Source: JBAOHV01 sp037045265
GTDB lineage: Bacteria > Actinomycetota > Acidimicrobiia > Acidimicrobiales > Microtrichaceae
NCBI GenBank assembly: GCA_037045265.1
Contig: JBAOHV010000012.1
Location: 124,001-188,000 of the forward strand
DNA: 64,000 nt
Direction: 5' to 3'
Made by a program: the position numbers and the translations under genes. Below are positions 35,073-44,406 of this stretch, in pieces. Below the pieces are notes generated by a model. The model was not told the DNA's origin. It ran no database searches and worked only from the letters and a program-made list of their open reading frames with translations. Each line of letters begins with the position of its first letter. Within the stretch, counting starts at the first letter, position 1.

Positions 35073-35975
35073 ATGAGCAGGCCGCGAGCCATCGACGTCT
35101 GTCGGGTGGCCGACGGATCCGAGTTCCACCTGGCGGACCACCCAGCCGACTGGAGCGGCTCGGACTTGCTGCCGTCGGGACTCGAGCTGCGCACCAAGAA
35201 GCAGGCGGTCGCGGAGCTCGAGGTCAACCGGGCCCGGCTGGTCGCGGCGCAGGAGAAGCTGTGGGCCAACGACACCTACGGGATGCTCGTCGTGTTCCAG
35301 GCGATGGACGCGGCCGGCAAGGACGGCACGATCAAGCACGTGCTCAGCGGCATGAACCCGCAGGGCGTCGTCGTGTCCAGCTTCAAGGTGCCCAGCGTTG
35401 AGGAGCTCGACCACAACTACCTGTGGCGGTACGCCCGACGGCTTCCCGAACGTGGCCAGGTCGGGATCTTCAACCGGTCCTACTACGAGGAGGTGCTCGT
35501 CGCCCGCGTGCACCCCGAGGTGATCGCCAACCAGCGCCTGCCCGCATCGGCCCGGGGACCGCACCTGTGGCAGCACCGCTACGAGGACATGGTCGCCTTC
35601 GAGCGGCACCTGGTCCGCAACGGGATCGTGGTGGTCAAGTTCTTCCTGCACCTGTCGCGCGAGGAGCAGCGTCTGCGGTTCCTCGATCGCATCGACACGC
35701 CGGAGAAGAACTGGAAGTTCTCCGCCGGTGACGTGAGGGAGCGGGCGTACTGGGACGACTACCAGGTCGCGTTCGAGGAGGCGATCCGCGCCACGGCCAC
35801 AGAGGACGCTCCCTGGTACGTGATCCCCGCGGACCGCAAGTGGCGCATGCGCACCCTCGTGTCCGACGTGCTCGTCGACGTGATCGACTCGTTGCCGATC
35901 TCGACGCCGACCATCAGCGACGAGCAGCGTGCCGCTCTGGCGGTGGAGCGGGAGCGCCTGGTCGCCGAGGACTGA
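35073..35975 (+). CDS. ppk2: Polyphosphate kinase 2 family phosphotransferase (class III-like)
   Basis: 300 residues. The PPK2 Walker A is VVFQAMDAAGKDGTIKHVLS, the lid and Walker B regions are GIFNRSYYEEVLVARVHPEV, and YWDDYQVAFEEAI follows. The AGKDGTIKHVLSGMNPQG form is typical of class III enzymes, which use polyphosphate to phosphorylate AMP and ADP. It is soluble and cytoplasmic. ATG 35073 is preceded by GGGAGGAGG. It is divergent from cydA. Confidence 0.92.
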   Translation: MSRPRAIDVCRVADGSEFHLADHPADWSGSDLLPSGLELRTKKQAVAELEVNRARLVAAQEKLWANDTYGMLVVFQAMDAAGKDGTIKHVLSGMNPQGVVVSSFKVPSVEELDHNYLWRYARRLPERGQVGIFNRSYYEEVLVARVHPEVIANQRLPASARGPHLWQHRYEDMVAFERHLVRNGIVVVKFFLHLSREEQRLRFLDRIDTPEKNWKFSAGDVRERAYWDDYQVAFEEAIRATATEDAPWYVIPADRKWRMRTLVSDVLVDVIDSLPISTPTISDEQRAALAVERERLVAED

Positions 35976-36006
35976 ACTCGTCGGGCCCGTGCGGCGACCC
36001 GAGCAG

Positions 36007-36093
36007 CGGAGGGAGGGGGATTCGAACCCCCGGGACCGTTGCCGGCCCAACGGTTTTCAAGACCGTCGCATTCGTCCGCTCTGCCATCCCTCC
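36007..36093 (-). tRNA. tRNA-Ser (anticodon TGA)
   Basis: An 87-nt class II tRNA: acceptor GGAGGGA/TCCCTCC with discriminator G, anticodon loop CTTGAAA (TGA), variable arm around TTGGGCCGGCAACGG and T-arm GGGGGTTCGAATCCCCC. Confidence 0.97.
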
Positions 36094-36139
36094 AGGGTGG
36101 TGAGTGCGTCGATCGTACCGGTGCGGGAGGATGGTCCCG

Positions 36140-36547
36140 ATGGGTTCGGAGCTGCCCTACACCGAGGCCGACGTCGACGCCGCCCTCGTCGAGGTGCGTC
36201 GGATCTGCCTCGACCTGCCCGAAGCGACCGAGAAGCTGAGCCACAGCAGCCCCACGTTCTTCGTCCGTAGGACCTTCGTCATGTTCCACGACGACCACCA
36301 CGGAGACGGCCGTCTGGCGATCTGGTGCGCCGCTCCCGACGGTGCGCAGGCGCTGATGGTCGAGTCCGAACCCGAGCGGTTCTTCGTTCCGCCCTACGTC
36401 GGTCACCGCGGCTGGTTGGGCGTTCGCCTCGACGTCGACGTCGACTGGGACGAGGTCGCCGCGATCGTCGAGGACGCCTACCGAACCGTCGCTCCGCGCA
36501 AGCTCGTGGCCATGCTCGACGCGCCGTCGGCTGAGCCCCCGCGGTGA
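36140..36547 (+). CDS. MmcQ/YjbR-family protein
   Basis: 135 residues of the YjbR fold, with the typical start EVRRICLDLPEATEKLSHSS, PTFFVRRTFVMFHDDHHGDG and the end VDVDWDEVAAIVEDAYRTVA PRKLVA. The family is widespread and of uncertain role (MmcQ was named from a mitomycin cluster). ATG 36140 is preceded by GGAGG at 9 bp. The following gene overlaps by GTGA. Confidence 0.87.
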   Translation: MGSELPYTEADVDAALVEVRRICLDLPEATEKLSHSSPTFFVRRTFVMFHDDHHGDGRLAIWCAAPDGAQALMVESEPERFFVPPYVGHRGWLGVRLDVDVDWDEVAAIVEDAYRTVAPRKLVAMLDAPSAEPPR

Positions 36548-37908
36548 CCGACCGGCCGGTCCTCGCCCTGGCCGACGTCGGAGGACGCGACATGTCCGTC
36601 GTCGGGCCCAAGGCGGCACGACTCGGGGAGCTGATCGGCGCGGGCTTCCCCGTTCCCGACGGCGTCGTCCTCACCGTGGATGTCCACCGGGCCGCGCTCG
36701 CGGCGGCCGGCGTCGCCGAGCAGGTGGCCGCGGGCGTCGCGGATCTCATCGAACGGGTCGGTGATGCCGGAGACCTCGACCAGCGGGTCGCGGCGCTGCG
36801 GGAGGTCGCGGGACGCGCCGAGATGTCGGTCGGACACCGCTCCGCTCTGCTCGCCGCGTACCGCTCCCTCGCCTCCGGCGACGCCGATGCCGGAGGCATC
36901 GGGCCGGCGGTGGCCGTTCGCTCCTCGGCGATCGGTGAGGACACCGAGGACGCCTCGTTCGCCGGCACGTACGACAGCGTGACCGACGTGGTCGGGGCGG
37001 ACGCGGTCCTGGCCGCGGTCGGGGTGTGCTGGTCGTCGTCGGTGTCGACCCGCTCGATCGCCTACCGCGCCGGCATGGCGCGGCAGCCGTCGGGCGTGTC
37101 GGATCCGGCGATGGCGGTGATCGTCCAGCGCATGGCCCCGTCGCAACGCTCCGGCGTCATGTTCACCGTCGACCCCCGCGCCGCGGTCGACCGTCTGGTG
37201 ATCGAGGCCGTTGGCGCCGGGGGGTCGGTCGTGTCGGGTGGCTCGGACCCCGAGCGGTTCGAGGTCGACCGCACGAGCGGGATCATCGTGGAGGCGACCC
37301 GACCGAGCGACGATCGCGACCCGTCGGCGACCTCCGCCCCGGTCCTCTCCCACGCCGAGGTCGCCGCCCTCAACGAGCTCGGTCGGAGCATCGAGGACCA
37401 CTTCGGCACGCCCCAGGACGTCGAGTGGACGATCGGATCCGACGGGTCGATCTGGATCGTGCAGTCCCGCCCGATCACGGGTCGCCCTGCCACCGGCCCG
37501 GGATCCGCGACCCCCGGAGCGGGAGGGACGATCCCGACGAGCGGGTCGAGCGGAGCGGAGCCTCCGTGGGACGATCCCGACGCGGTGCTGACCGGCACCG
37601 GTGCATCAGCGGGGACGGCGCGGGGTCTGGCCCGCGTGCTGCGATCACCGGGCGACGCGCCGGACCTGCTCGACGGCGAGGTGCTTGTCGCCCCGACGAC
37701 GTCTCCGGAGTGGATGCCAGCGCTGATGCGCGCCGCGGCCGTGGTCACCGACACCGGAGGCATGGCCTCTCACGCCGCCATCGTCGCCCGCGAGCGTCGG
37801 ATCCCGTGCGTGGTCGGAGTCGCGGGAGCGACCGAGCGCCTGGTCGACGGCGAGGTCGTCACCGTCGACGGGAGCGCGGGAACCGTCAGTCGGTCGACCC
37901 GTTCCTGA
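36544..37908 (+). CDS. PEP synthase-like ATP-grasp + phosphohistidine swivel domain protein
   Basis: 454 residues. The N-terminal PPDK/PEP-synthase ATP-binding domain (VGPKAARLGELIGAGFPVPD, then VAVRSSAIGEDTEDASFAGT, QRMAPSQRSGVMFTVDP, DVEWTIGSDGSIWIVQSRP) is linked to a C-terminal PEP-utilising swivel domain with the catalytic His in DTGGMASHAAIVARERRIPC. The PEP/pyruvate barrel of PEP synthase and the rifampin-binding domain of Rph are both missing. It is therefore a stand-alone phosphohistidine donor with unknown acceptor. Its end overlaps the converging pheA by 23 bp. Confidence 0.85.
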   Translation: MTDRPVLALADVGGRDMSVVGPKAARLGELIGAGFPVPDGVVLTVDVHRAALAAAGVAEQVAAGVADLIERVGDAGDLDQRVAALREVAGRAEMSVGHRSALLAAYRSLASGDADAGGIGPAVAVRSSAIGEDTEDASFAGTYDSVTDVVGADAVLAAVGVCWSSSVSTRSIAYRAGMARQPSGVSDPAMAVIVQRMAPSQRSGVMFTVDPRAAVDRLVIEAVGAGGSVVSGGSDPERFEVDRTSGIIVEATRPSDDRDPSATSAPVLSHAEVAALNELGRSIEDHFGTPQDVEWTIGSDGSIWIVQSRPITGRPATGPGSATPGAGGTIPTSGSSGAEPPWDDPDAVLTGTGASAGTARGLARVLRSPGDAPDLLDGEVLVAPTTSPEWMPALMRAAAVVTDTGGMASHAAIVARERRIPCVVGVAGATERLVDGEVVTVDGSAGTVSRSTRS

Positions 37909-38857
37909 TCTGGGACCGCAGGTCCGCCATCCAGCGCTGCGCCGCCTGCTGGGCCGCGTCGGCCTGGTCGCGGACCTCGCCGCCCCGCTCGCCGGCCGCC
38001 GGGTAGGAACCCAGGAACTTCACGTCGGCCTGCGTGGCCCGCAGGGTCCGCAGGCAGTCGGCCACCACCTCGTCGGCGACGTGGCCGGCGAGCTCCAGCA
38101 GAAAGCAGTAGTCGCCGAGCGACGTCTTGGTCGGACGGCTGTGCAGCAGCGTCAGGTTGATGGAACGAGCCGCGAACTCCTGGAGGATCGCCAGCAGCGA
38201 ACCGGGCCGATCGGCGCGCTGGTAGACGACGATCGAGGTCTTGTCGTGCCCGGTCGGAGCGGGGATGCCCGAGCGGGCGACCACGACGAAGCGGGTCCGG
38301 TTCTCGGGGTGCGACTCGATGTCGGACGCGGCGCGCTCCAAGCCGTACACCTCGGCGGCGCGGGCGTTGGCGATGGCCGCCACCGCCGGGTCCGCGGTGC
38401 GGGCGCATATCTCGGCCGCCTCGGCGGTGGAGTTGGCCGGCCGAACCTCGGCGTCGGGCAGGTTCGCCCGCAGCCACGCCCGACACTGGGCGGTCGCGAC
38501 CGGGATCGAGTGGATGACGCGGACGCCGTCCAGCGGAGACCCCGGCGGTACCAGCAGGTGCATGCTCACCGGTTCGACCAGCTCACGCTGGATCACCAGG
38601 TCGACGTCGAACGCCAGGGTGTCGATGGTGGCGTTGACCGTGCCCTCGATGGCGTTCTCGATGGGCACCACACCGGCATCCACGTCGCCCTCGTTGACCG
38701 CGAACAGCACGTCGGCCATGGTCGCCATCGGGATCAACTCGCCGGCGGCCAGGTCCGCCTCCCGGTGCAGCGCCTGCTCGGTGAACGTGCCGACCGGCCC
38801 CAGGAACGCGACGCGACGGGCGTCGACGGATCCGGCGGGAGACGGTGAGGAGGTCAT
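37886..38857 (-). CDS. pheA: Prephenate dehydratase
   Basis: 323 residues. It converts prephenate to phenylpyruvate in phenylalanine synthesis. The PDT domain shows AFLGPVGTFTEQAL, GVVPIENAIEGTVNATIDTL and the catalytic region SHPENRTRFVVVAR. A C-terminal ACT domain (GSLLAILQEFAARSINLTLL, HSRPTKTSLGDYCFLLEL) binds phenylalanine for feedback control. TAGCGT ends 8 nt before the ATG. No chorismate mutase domain is fused. Confidence 0.95.
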   Translation of the reverse strand: MTSSPSPAGSVDARRVAFLGPVGTFTEQALHREADLAAGELIPMATMADVLFAVNEGDVDAGVVPIENAIEGTVNATIDTLAFDVDLVIQRELVEPVSMHLLVPPGSPLDGVRVIHSIPVATAQCRAWLRANLPDAEVRPANSTAEAAEICARTADPAVAAIANARAAEVYGLERAASDIESHPENRTRFVVVARSGIPAPTGHDKTSIVVYQRADRPGSLLAILQEFAARSINLTLLHSRPTKTSLGDYCFLLELAGHVADEVVADCLRTLRATQADVKFLGSYPAAGERGGEVRDQADAAQQAAQRWMADLRSQIRNGSTD

Positions 38858-38949
38858 GGACTCCGACGCTACCGGCGGTCCCCTCGCTCACCGAAGTGGG
38901 ATCCGCGGCCCCCGGGCCGGCGCCGGCCGCCGTCGTAGCATCGGCACCC

Positions 38950-40248
38950 ATGGGCTCCGAACCGATCGTCGATCCGTCCACCGTCACGCCGCGCTCGCAC
39001 CTGGCGCCGGTGTGGTTCCAGGTCACCGACCTGCAGGTCGCCAGCGGGGAGGGCTGCTGGGTCACCACCGTCGACGGCGACCGGTACCTCGACGTCACAT
39101 CCGGCATCGCCGTCACCTCCACGGGCCACTGCCACCCGACGGTCGTCGCCGCCATCGCCGAACAGGCCCAGCGGTTCGTCCACGCCCAGGTCAACTGCTA
39201 CCGCCACGACCTGCTCGAACCGCTCGCCGCCCGCCTGGCCGAGCTGGCCCCGGCCGACATCGACACCTTCTTCTTCGCCAACTCGGGAGCCGAGGCCACC
39301 GAAGGGGCGGTCAAGCTGGCCAAGCAGGCCACCGGCCGACCCAACGTGATCGTGTTCCAGGGCAGCTTCCACGGACGAACCCACCTGGCGATGGCGATGA
39401 CCACCTCCAAGACCGGCTACCGCGCCGGGCACACCCCGCTGCCGTCCGGCGTGTTCCCCTCGACGTTCCCGCACACCGTCGGCACCGGCCTGACCGAGGA
39501 CGACGCGGTCGACCGGGCGTTGGCCGACCTGCGGTTCCTGCTGGCCAGCCAGACCGCCCCGGCCGAGACCGCGGCGGTGATCCTCGAGCCGGTGCTGGGC
39601 GAGGGCGGATACCACCCGGCCCCCGACCGGTTCCTGCGCGGCATCCGCGAGATCTGCGACGAGCACGGGATCCTGTTCATCGCGGACGAGGTGCAGTGCG
39701 GCTTCGGACGCACCGGCCACATGTTCTACGTCGAGCGCTCCGGGGTGCGTCCCGACATCCTGGTGATGGCCAAGGGCATCGCGTCGGGGTTCCCGATCGC
39801 GGCGATCGGGGCGTCGGCCGAGCTGATGCAGCGCTGGCCGGTCGGGTCGCACGGCGGCACCTACGGGGGCAACCCGATCGGCTGCGCGGCGGCGTTGGCC
39901 ACCATCGAGGTGCTCACCGCGGACGGGTTCCTCGACGCGGTCGACGCCCGCGGCGAGCAGCTCCGAGCGGGCCTGTCGACCCTGGCCGACGCGCACCCGG
40001 TGATCGCGGACGTCCGCGGTCCGGGACTGATGGTGGCGATCGAGTTCCGCGACCCGGTCACGGGCGAGCCCGACGCAGCCCGGACCGCCGCGGTCATCGC
40101 CCACTGCCGTGACCAGTCCCGGGTGCTGCTGATGAACGCCGGCACGTGGGGCAACGTGATCCGGTTCATGCCGCCGCTGGTGATCTCCGAGGACGAGGTC
40201 GCACTGGTGCTCGACGCGGTGGGTGCCGCGATGGCCGCCACCGCCTGA
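38950..40248 (+). CDS. Class III aminotransferase (4-aminobutyrate/acetylornithine type)
   Basis: 432 residues, PLP-dependent. Conserved blocks are YLDVTSGIAVTSTGHCHPTV, FFANSGAEATEGAVKLAKQA, FQGSFHGRTHLAMAMTTSK, ILFIADEVQCGFGRTGHMF and the cofactor lysine in DILVMAKGIASGFPIAAIG, then GTYGGNPIGCAAALATIE. The substrate could be 4-aminobutyrate or another omega-amino acid. It stands alone, divergent from pheA. TAGCAT ends 8 nt before the ATG. Confidence 0.92.
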   Translation: MGSEPIVDPSTVTPRSHLAPVWFQVTDLQVASGEGCWVTTVDGDRYLDVTSGIAVTSTGHCHPTVVAAIAEQAQRFVHAQVNCYRHDLLEPLAARLAELAPADIDTFFFANSGAEATEGAVKLAKQATGRPNVIVFQGSFHGRTHLAMAMTTSKTGYRAGHTPLPSGVFPSTFPHTVGTGLTEDDAVDRALADLRFLLASQTAPAETAAVILEPVLGEGGYHPAPDRFLRGIREICDEHGILFIADEVQCGFGRTGHMFYVERSGVRPDILVMAKGIASGFPIAAIGASAELMQRWPVGSHGGTYGGNPIGCAAALATIEVLTADGFLDAVDARGEQLRAGLSTLADAHPVIADVRGPGLMVAIEFRDPVTGEPDAARTAAVIAHCRDQSRVLLMNAGTWGNVIRFMPPLVISEDEVALVLDAVGAAMAATA

Positions 40249-40285
40249 GTGCCGGAGCCGGTCGGGCCGATCAGGACGGGACCGG

Positions 40286-41273
40286 TCAGTCGGAAGGGCT
40301 GGCGTCCGGGCGGCTGCGGGCGTGGCGCCACAGCGCCCGGTAGCTCGGCCACTCCAGAGCCGGGGTGATGTAGCCGGCGGCCTCGAGCTCGCGCTGCAGC
40401 GCGGGCAGCCTGGAGAACGGCACGCCGATGTCGACGTGGTGGGCCAGGTGCCAGCCGGTGTTGAACGGCACGATCCAGAACCGGGCCCAGTACCCCTGCC
40501 GGACGTGGTGGGTGGTCAGCCGGCGGTCCGGCGAGGCCTCCATGCCCCCGTGCTCGGCGACGGCGCGCAGCCGGTTGAACACCCGCCACACCGTCATCCA
40601 CGGGAGCAGCCAGAACAGCGGGTACACCCACCAGTGACCGAGGCCGACCCACAGCCCGACGAACAGCACGACCTGCCAGCCCAGGATCTTCAGCGCCACG
40701 GGCCGGGCGGTGGGGGAGCGCACCGCGAGCAGCAGCGACCGCAGGTTCTTCCAGCCGCTGTTGCCGTCGGCGTCGCGGGTCAGCTTGCGCCGCCACGACG
40801 CCGAGGTGATCGGGTAGCCGGTGTAGAGCATCAGGTCGGGTTCGGTGGGTCCGAACTCCTCCCTGTGGTGCGCCATGTGGGATCGGCGGTAGAGGTCGAA
40901 CGGGACGAAGGCCGGGATACGCCAGCAGCCACGCCCCCACCCAGTCGTTGATCCGCCGGTCCGTGAACAGCAGGCGGTGCGACGCCTCGTGGGCGAGGAT
41001 CGCGAAGCGGGCCATCGCCCGTCCCATCAGGAGGAACGCCGCGATCCAGCCGATCGGGTTCCCCCACCACGCAGCCAGGGCGAGCACTCCGACCGACTGG
41101 ATCCACACCCCGGCGACGTGGCCGACGTTGGCCAGGTTCACGACCCGGTACAGCTCGGCGCGCAGCTCTCCGACGGGTCGGCCGGTGGGGCCCAGGCGCT
41201 CGGTGGGCAGCACGTCGGTCAGGGCCTCCGACGGCGGCAGCATCGTGAGCGGGGCACGGACGGTGGCGGTCAC
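40286..41273 (-). CDS. Membrane fatty acid desaturase (one frameshift)
   Basis: The three histidine boxes of di-iron desaturases are present: HEASHRLLF, HMAHHREEFG and HLAHHVDIG, with membrane helices such as SVGVLALAAWWGNPIGWIAA. Box 1 is one base out of frame with boxes 2 and 3. Dropping one C of CCC at about 40914-40916 gives Tyr-Pro-Ala-Phe-Val and a 328-residue protein of normal length. It introduces double bonds into acyl chains or modifies related lipids. The GTG start has TAATCT 6 nt upstream, inside a possible operator shared with the PaaX-family gene. Confidence 0.87.
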
Positions 41274-41281
41274 ACAACCAG

Positions 41282-41318
41282 ATTACACAGTCAGTGACAA
41301 CTGAACCAGGAGTGTAAT
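41282..41318. promoter_or_regulatory. Inverted repeat between desaturase and PaaX-family gene
   Basis: ATTACAC (41282-41288) and GTGTAAT (41312-41318) are perfect inverted arms with a 23-bp spacer in an unusually AT-rich divergent gap. The left arm overlaps the TAATCT hexamer of the desaturase. Confidence 0.5.
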
Positions 41319-41346
41319 GGTCGGGTCCCCCGTCTAGCGTGGGGGA

Positions 41347-42144
41347 GTGGCCCCACCGACCTCGAGATCCCCGGTGGTGGCCGACCGTCCGTTGACCACT
41401 CGCTCGGTGCTGGCGTCGACCTTGTTGGGGACCCACCCACCGCGGATGCCGGCTCCGGCGCTGGTTCGCGCCGGAGCTCTGTTCGGACTGGAGGAGGGAG
41501 CGGTCCGCACCGCCCTGTCGCGGATGGTCGCAGCCGGCGATGCCACCCGTGACGACGACGGCTGGTACGAGCTGACCGGTGAGCTCGCCGAGCGCCAACG
41601 ACGCCAGGAGGCCAGCCGATCCGCCACCACGCTCGAGTGGTCCGGTGCCTGGACCCAGGCCGTCGTCGAGCCGGGTGGTCGTTCCGCCGCGGACCGGGCC
41701 GCCCTGCGCCGGGCGATGGGACGACTGCGGATGGCCGAACTGCGCGACGGCGTCTGGCTGCGTCCCGACAACCTGCCGATGGACGACCATCGAACCGAAT
41801 CCCGGAGCGTCGTCGCGCCGTTCACCCGCTGGTTCCGCGTCCACCCCGACGATGACGCCGACCTGGCCACCCGGCTGTGGGACCTGCCGTCGTGGGCGGA
41901 GCACGGCTTCGACCTGCGACGGGAGATGGCCCGACTCCTCGAACGCCTCGACGCCGACGACGTCGACGCCCTCGCTCCGGGGTTCGTGCTGTCCGCCGCG
42001 GTCCTGCGCCATTTCAACGCCGATCCGCTGCTGCCCCGGGAGCTGCTCGACCGGCGTTGGCCCGGCGACGCGCTGCGTGCCGACTACGAGAGATACGACC
42101 GCGCCTACAGGGACCTGTTGGCGGGCTGGCTCCGCTCGGGGTGA
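41347..42144 (+). CDS. PaaX-family transcriptional regulator
   Basis: 265 residues. An N-terminal winged helix (RSVLASTLLGTHPPRMPAPA, then LFGLEEGAVRTALSRMVAAG) and the PaaX middle and C-terminal domains (RRAMGRLRMAELRDGVWLRP, DPLLPRELLDRRWPG) are evident. Members repress CoA-linked aromatic or fatty acid genes and respond to acyl-CoA. It may control the divergent desaturase through the nearby inverted repeat. TAGCGT ends 6 nt before the GTG start. Confidence 0.88.
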   Translation: MAPPTSRSPVVADRPLTTRSVLASTLLGTHPPRMPAPALVRAGALFGLEEGAVRTALSRMVAAGDATRDDDGWYELTGELAERQRRQEASRSATTLEWSGAWTQAVVEPGGRSAADRAALRRAMGRLRMAELRDGVWLRPDNLPMDDHRTESRSVVAPFTRWFRVHPDDDADLATRLWDLPSWAEHGFDLRREMARLLERLDADDVDALAPGFVLSAAVLRHFNADPLLPRELLDRRWPGDALRADYERYDRAYRDLLAGWLRSG

Positions 42145-42173
42145 ACGGGGAGGGCCGCAGTAGCGTGCCGGAC

Positions 42174-42956
42174 GTGAGCGATCCCCGTCCCGAAACGAAC
42201 GACCACCCCCGGACCGCGGGAACGCACGGCCCGGGTGCGTTCGACGACCGCTTCTACTTCCGCCAGCTGCTCGCCGGTCGGGACTTCGCGGTCGGCGACC
42301 CGGTCGCGACCCAGATGGTCAACTTCGCCTACCTGATCGGTGACCGGATCCGGGGCGAGTGCGTCGTGGTCGATCCGGCCTACGCGGTGTCGGACCTGGT
42401 CGCGGTCGCGGCCGCCGACGGGATGACGCTCAGCGGCGCGCTGGTCACCCACTACCACCCCGACCACTGCGGGGGATCGATGATGGGCATGACCATCGAG
42501 GGCGCGGCCGAGCTCGTCGAGGTGGCAGGGGTGCCGATCCACGTCCAGTCCGATGAGGCCGAGTGGGTGCTCAAGGTCACCGAGCTGACGGCTGCAGACC
42601 TGGTGACCCACGACGCCGGCGACACCGTGATGGTCGGTGACATCCCTGTCGAGCTGATCCACACCCCGGGCCACACGCCGGGCAGCCAGTGCTTCTACGT
42701 CAACAACTGCCTGGTGTCCGGCGACACGCTCTTCCTGGATGGGTGCGGCCGCACCGACCTGCCCGGCGGCGACCCCGAGGCGCTGTACCACTCGCTGACC
42801 GGAACCCTCGCCCGAGTGCCCGACGACGCCCTGCTGTTCCCTGGCCACCAGTACTCGGTCGAGTCCTCGGACCTGATGGGCGACACCCGGGCCCGCAACG
42901 TGGTGTTCAAGCCGCGCAGCGCCGAGCAGTGGCTGATGATGTTCGGACCCGGCTGA
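42174..42956 (+). CDS. MBL-fold metallo-hydrolase (glyoxalase II-like)
   Basis: 260 residues. The metallo-beta-lactamase motif THYHPDHCGG supplies three metal ligands; ELIHTPGHTPGSQCFYV, CLVSGDTLFLDGCGRTDLPG and DALLFPGHQYS supply the rest. It resembles ETHE1/glyoxalase II hydrolases, though an atypical insertion (GMTIEGAAELVEVAGVPIHV) separates metal motifs 1 and 2. The substrate is not predictable. TAGCGT ends 7 nt before the GTG start, only 29 bp after the PaaX-family stop. Confidence 0.88.
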   Translation: MSDPRPETNDHPRTAGTHGPGAFDDRFYFRQLLAGRDFAVGDPVATQMVNFAYLIGDRIRGECVVVDPAYAVSDLVAVAAADGMTLSGALVTHYHPDHCGGSMMGMTIEGAAELVEVAGVPIHVQSDEAEWVLKVTELTAADLVTHDAGDTVMVGDIPVELIHTPGHTPGSQCFYVNNCLVSGDTLFLDGCGRTDLPGGDPEALYHSLTGTLARVPDDALLFPGHQYSVESSDLMGDTRARNVVFKPRSAEQWLMMFGPG

Positions 42957-42999
42957 GCGGTCCGCGAACAGGCAAGGCGCCGGTGCCAACCTTGGGCGG

Positions 43000-44400
43000 G
43001 TGACCGACCTCACCGCCGGACGTCCACCCGAGGGATCGACCGAGCCCGCCGCGGACCCCGACGTCGAGGTGCCGCAGCTCGTCTTGCACATGGGGCAGGG
43101 CCGGGCGCTCCCCCGCTGGTTCTGGCGGGCGATCGTCGCCGTCGCGGTGTCGGTCGCGGCGTACCAGTTCGGCCGGTCGATCCTGATCCAGCTCCAGGGC
43201 TTCCTGCTCATCGTCGCCATCTCGCTGTTCCTGTCGTTCGCGGTCGAACCCGCGGTCGACTTCCTGGCTGACCGGGGCTGGAAGCGCAGCCTGGCCACCC
43301 TGTTCTGCTTCCTGGCGCTGTTCGTGGTCGGCGGCCTGTTCCTGTTCGTGATGGGCGACCTGGTCGTCACCCAGGTCGAGGACCTCGTCGACCGCGCCCC
43401 TTCCTACCTGGACGAGTCCGCGGACTGGATCAACAACACCTTCGACACCGACATCACCACCGACGACATCACCACGCAGATCGAGAGCTACCAGGACGAC
43501 CTGACCGACATCGCCAAGAGCCTCGGCGGTCGGGTCCTGTCGGTCACCGGCACGCTGTTCGGACTGCTGTTCCAGGCGTTCACGATCGGGCTGTTCAGCT
43601 ACTACATGACCTCGCAGGGCCCGCAGCTGCGACGCAACGTCTGCTCGATCCTGCCGCAGCGGAACCAGCGGACCGTGCTGCTGCTGTGGGAGCTGGCCAT
43701 CCAGAAGACCGGGGGATGGATCTACTCGCGGTTGTTGCTGGCTGTCCTGTCCTCGGCGTGCACGTGGGTGTTCCTGTCGATCGTCGGGGTGCCCTCGCCG
43801 TTGGCGCTGGCGCTGTGGGTCGGGCTGATCAGCCAGTTCATCCCCGCCATCGGCACCTACCTGGCCGGCGCGCTGCCGGTGCTGGTCGCTCTGCTCAACG
43901 ACCCGATCGACGCGCTGTGGGTGCTCGGGTTCATCCTCGTGTACCAGCAGGTCGAGAACTACCTGTTCGCCCCCAAGATCACCGCACAGACCATGGACCT
44001 GCACCCGGCGGTGGCGTTCGGGTCCGCGATCGTCGGCGGGACGTTGCTCGGACCGATGGGGGCGATCATGGCGTTGCCCGCTGCCGGAGTGGTGCAGGCG
44101 TTCGTCTCGACGGTTCTCGAGCGCCACGAGGTCGTGGATTCGCACCTGACCGACATGGAGGAGATCCGCGCCGAGTCCGGCGACCAGGGCGTGCGCCGGG
44201 CCATGCGCCGGATGCTGCGCATGGGCGACGGCGACGCCGCGGTCGGGGTGCGACGGATGGACGACGACGGCATCCCGCTCGACCCCGATACGGGCCCTGA
44301 TCGCACCGTCGTCGAGCCGACGGCCGCCGACAGCTCCGATCAAGTCGCCGACAGCGTCGACGATCGGGAGACGGGGCCGACCGAGGGTCGCGGCGACTGA
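43000..44400 (+). CDS. AI-2E family transporter
   Basis: 466 residues with about eight membrane helices, including AVSVAAYQFGRSILIQLQGF, LATLFCFLALFVVGGLFLFV, and the family end VGLISQFIPAIGTYLAGALP, QQVENYLFAPKITAQTMDL and GTLLGPMGAIMALPAAGVVQ. A cytoplasmic acidic tail of about 80 residues follows. Family members export autoinducer-2 or act as Na+/H+ antiporters, so the substrate is open. It lies 43 bp after the MBL gene on the same strand. Confidence 0.9.
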   Translation: MTDLTAGRPPEGSTEPAADPDVEVPQLVLHMGQGRALPRWFWRAIVAVAVSVAAYQFGRSILIQLQGFLLIVAISLFLSFAVEPAVDFLADRGWKRSLATLFCFLALFVVGGLFLFVMGDLVVTQVEDLVDRAPSYLDESADWINNTFDTDITTDDITTQIESYQDDLTDIAKSLGGRVLSVTGTLFGLLFQAFTIGLFSYYMTSQGPQLRRNVCSILPQRNQRTVLLLWELAIQKTGGWIYSRLLLAVLSSACTWVFLSIVGVPSPLALALWVGLISQFIPAIGTYLAGALPVLVALLNDPIDALWVLGFILVYQQVENYLFAPKITAQTMDLHPAVAFGSAIVGGTLLGPMGAIMALPAAGVVQAFVSTVLERHEVVDSHLTDMEEIRAESGDQGVRRAMRRMLRMGDGDAAVGVRRMDDDGIPLDPDTGPDRTVVEPTAADSSDQVADSVDDRETGPTEGRGD

Positions 44401-44406
44401 CGCGGA

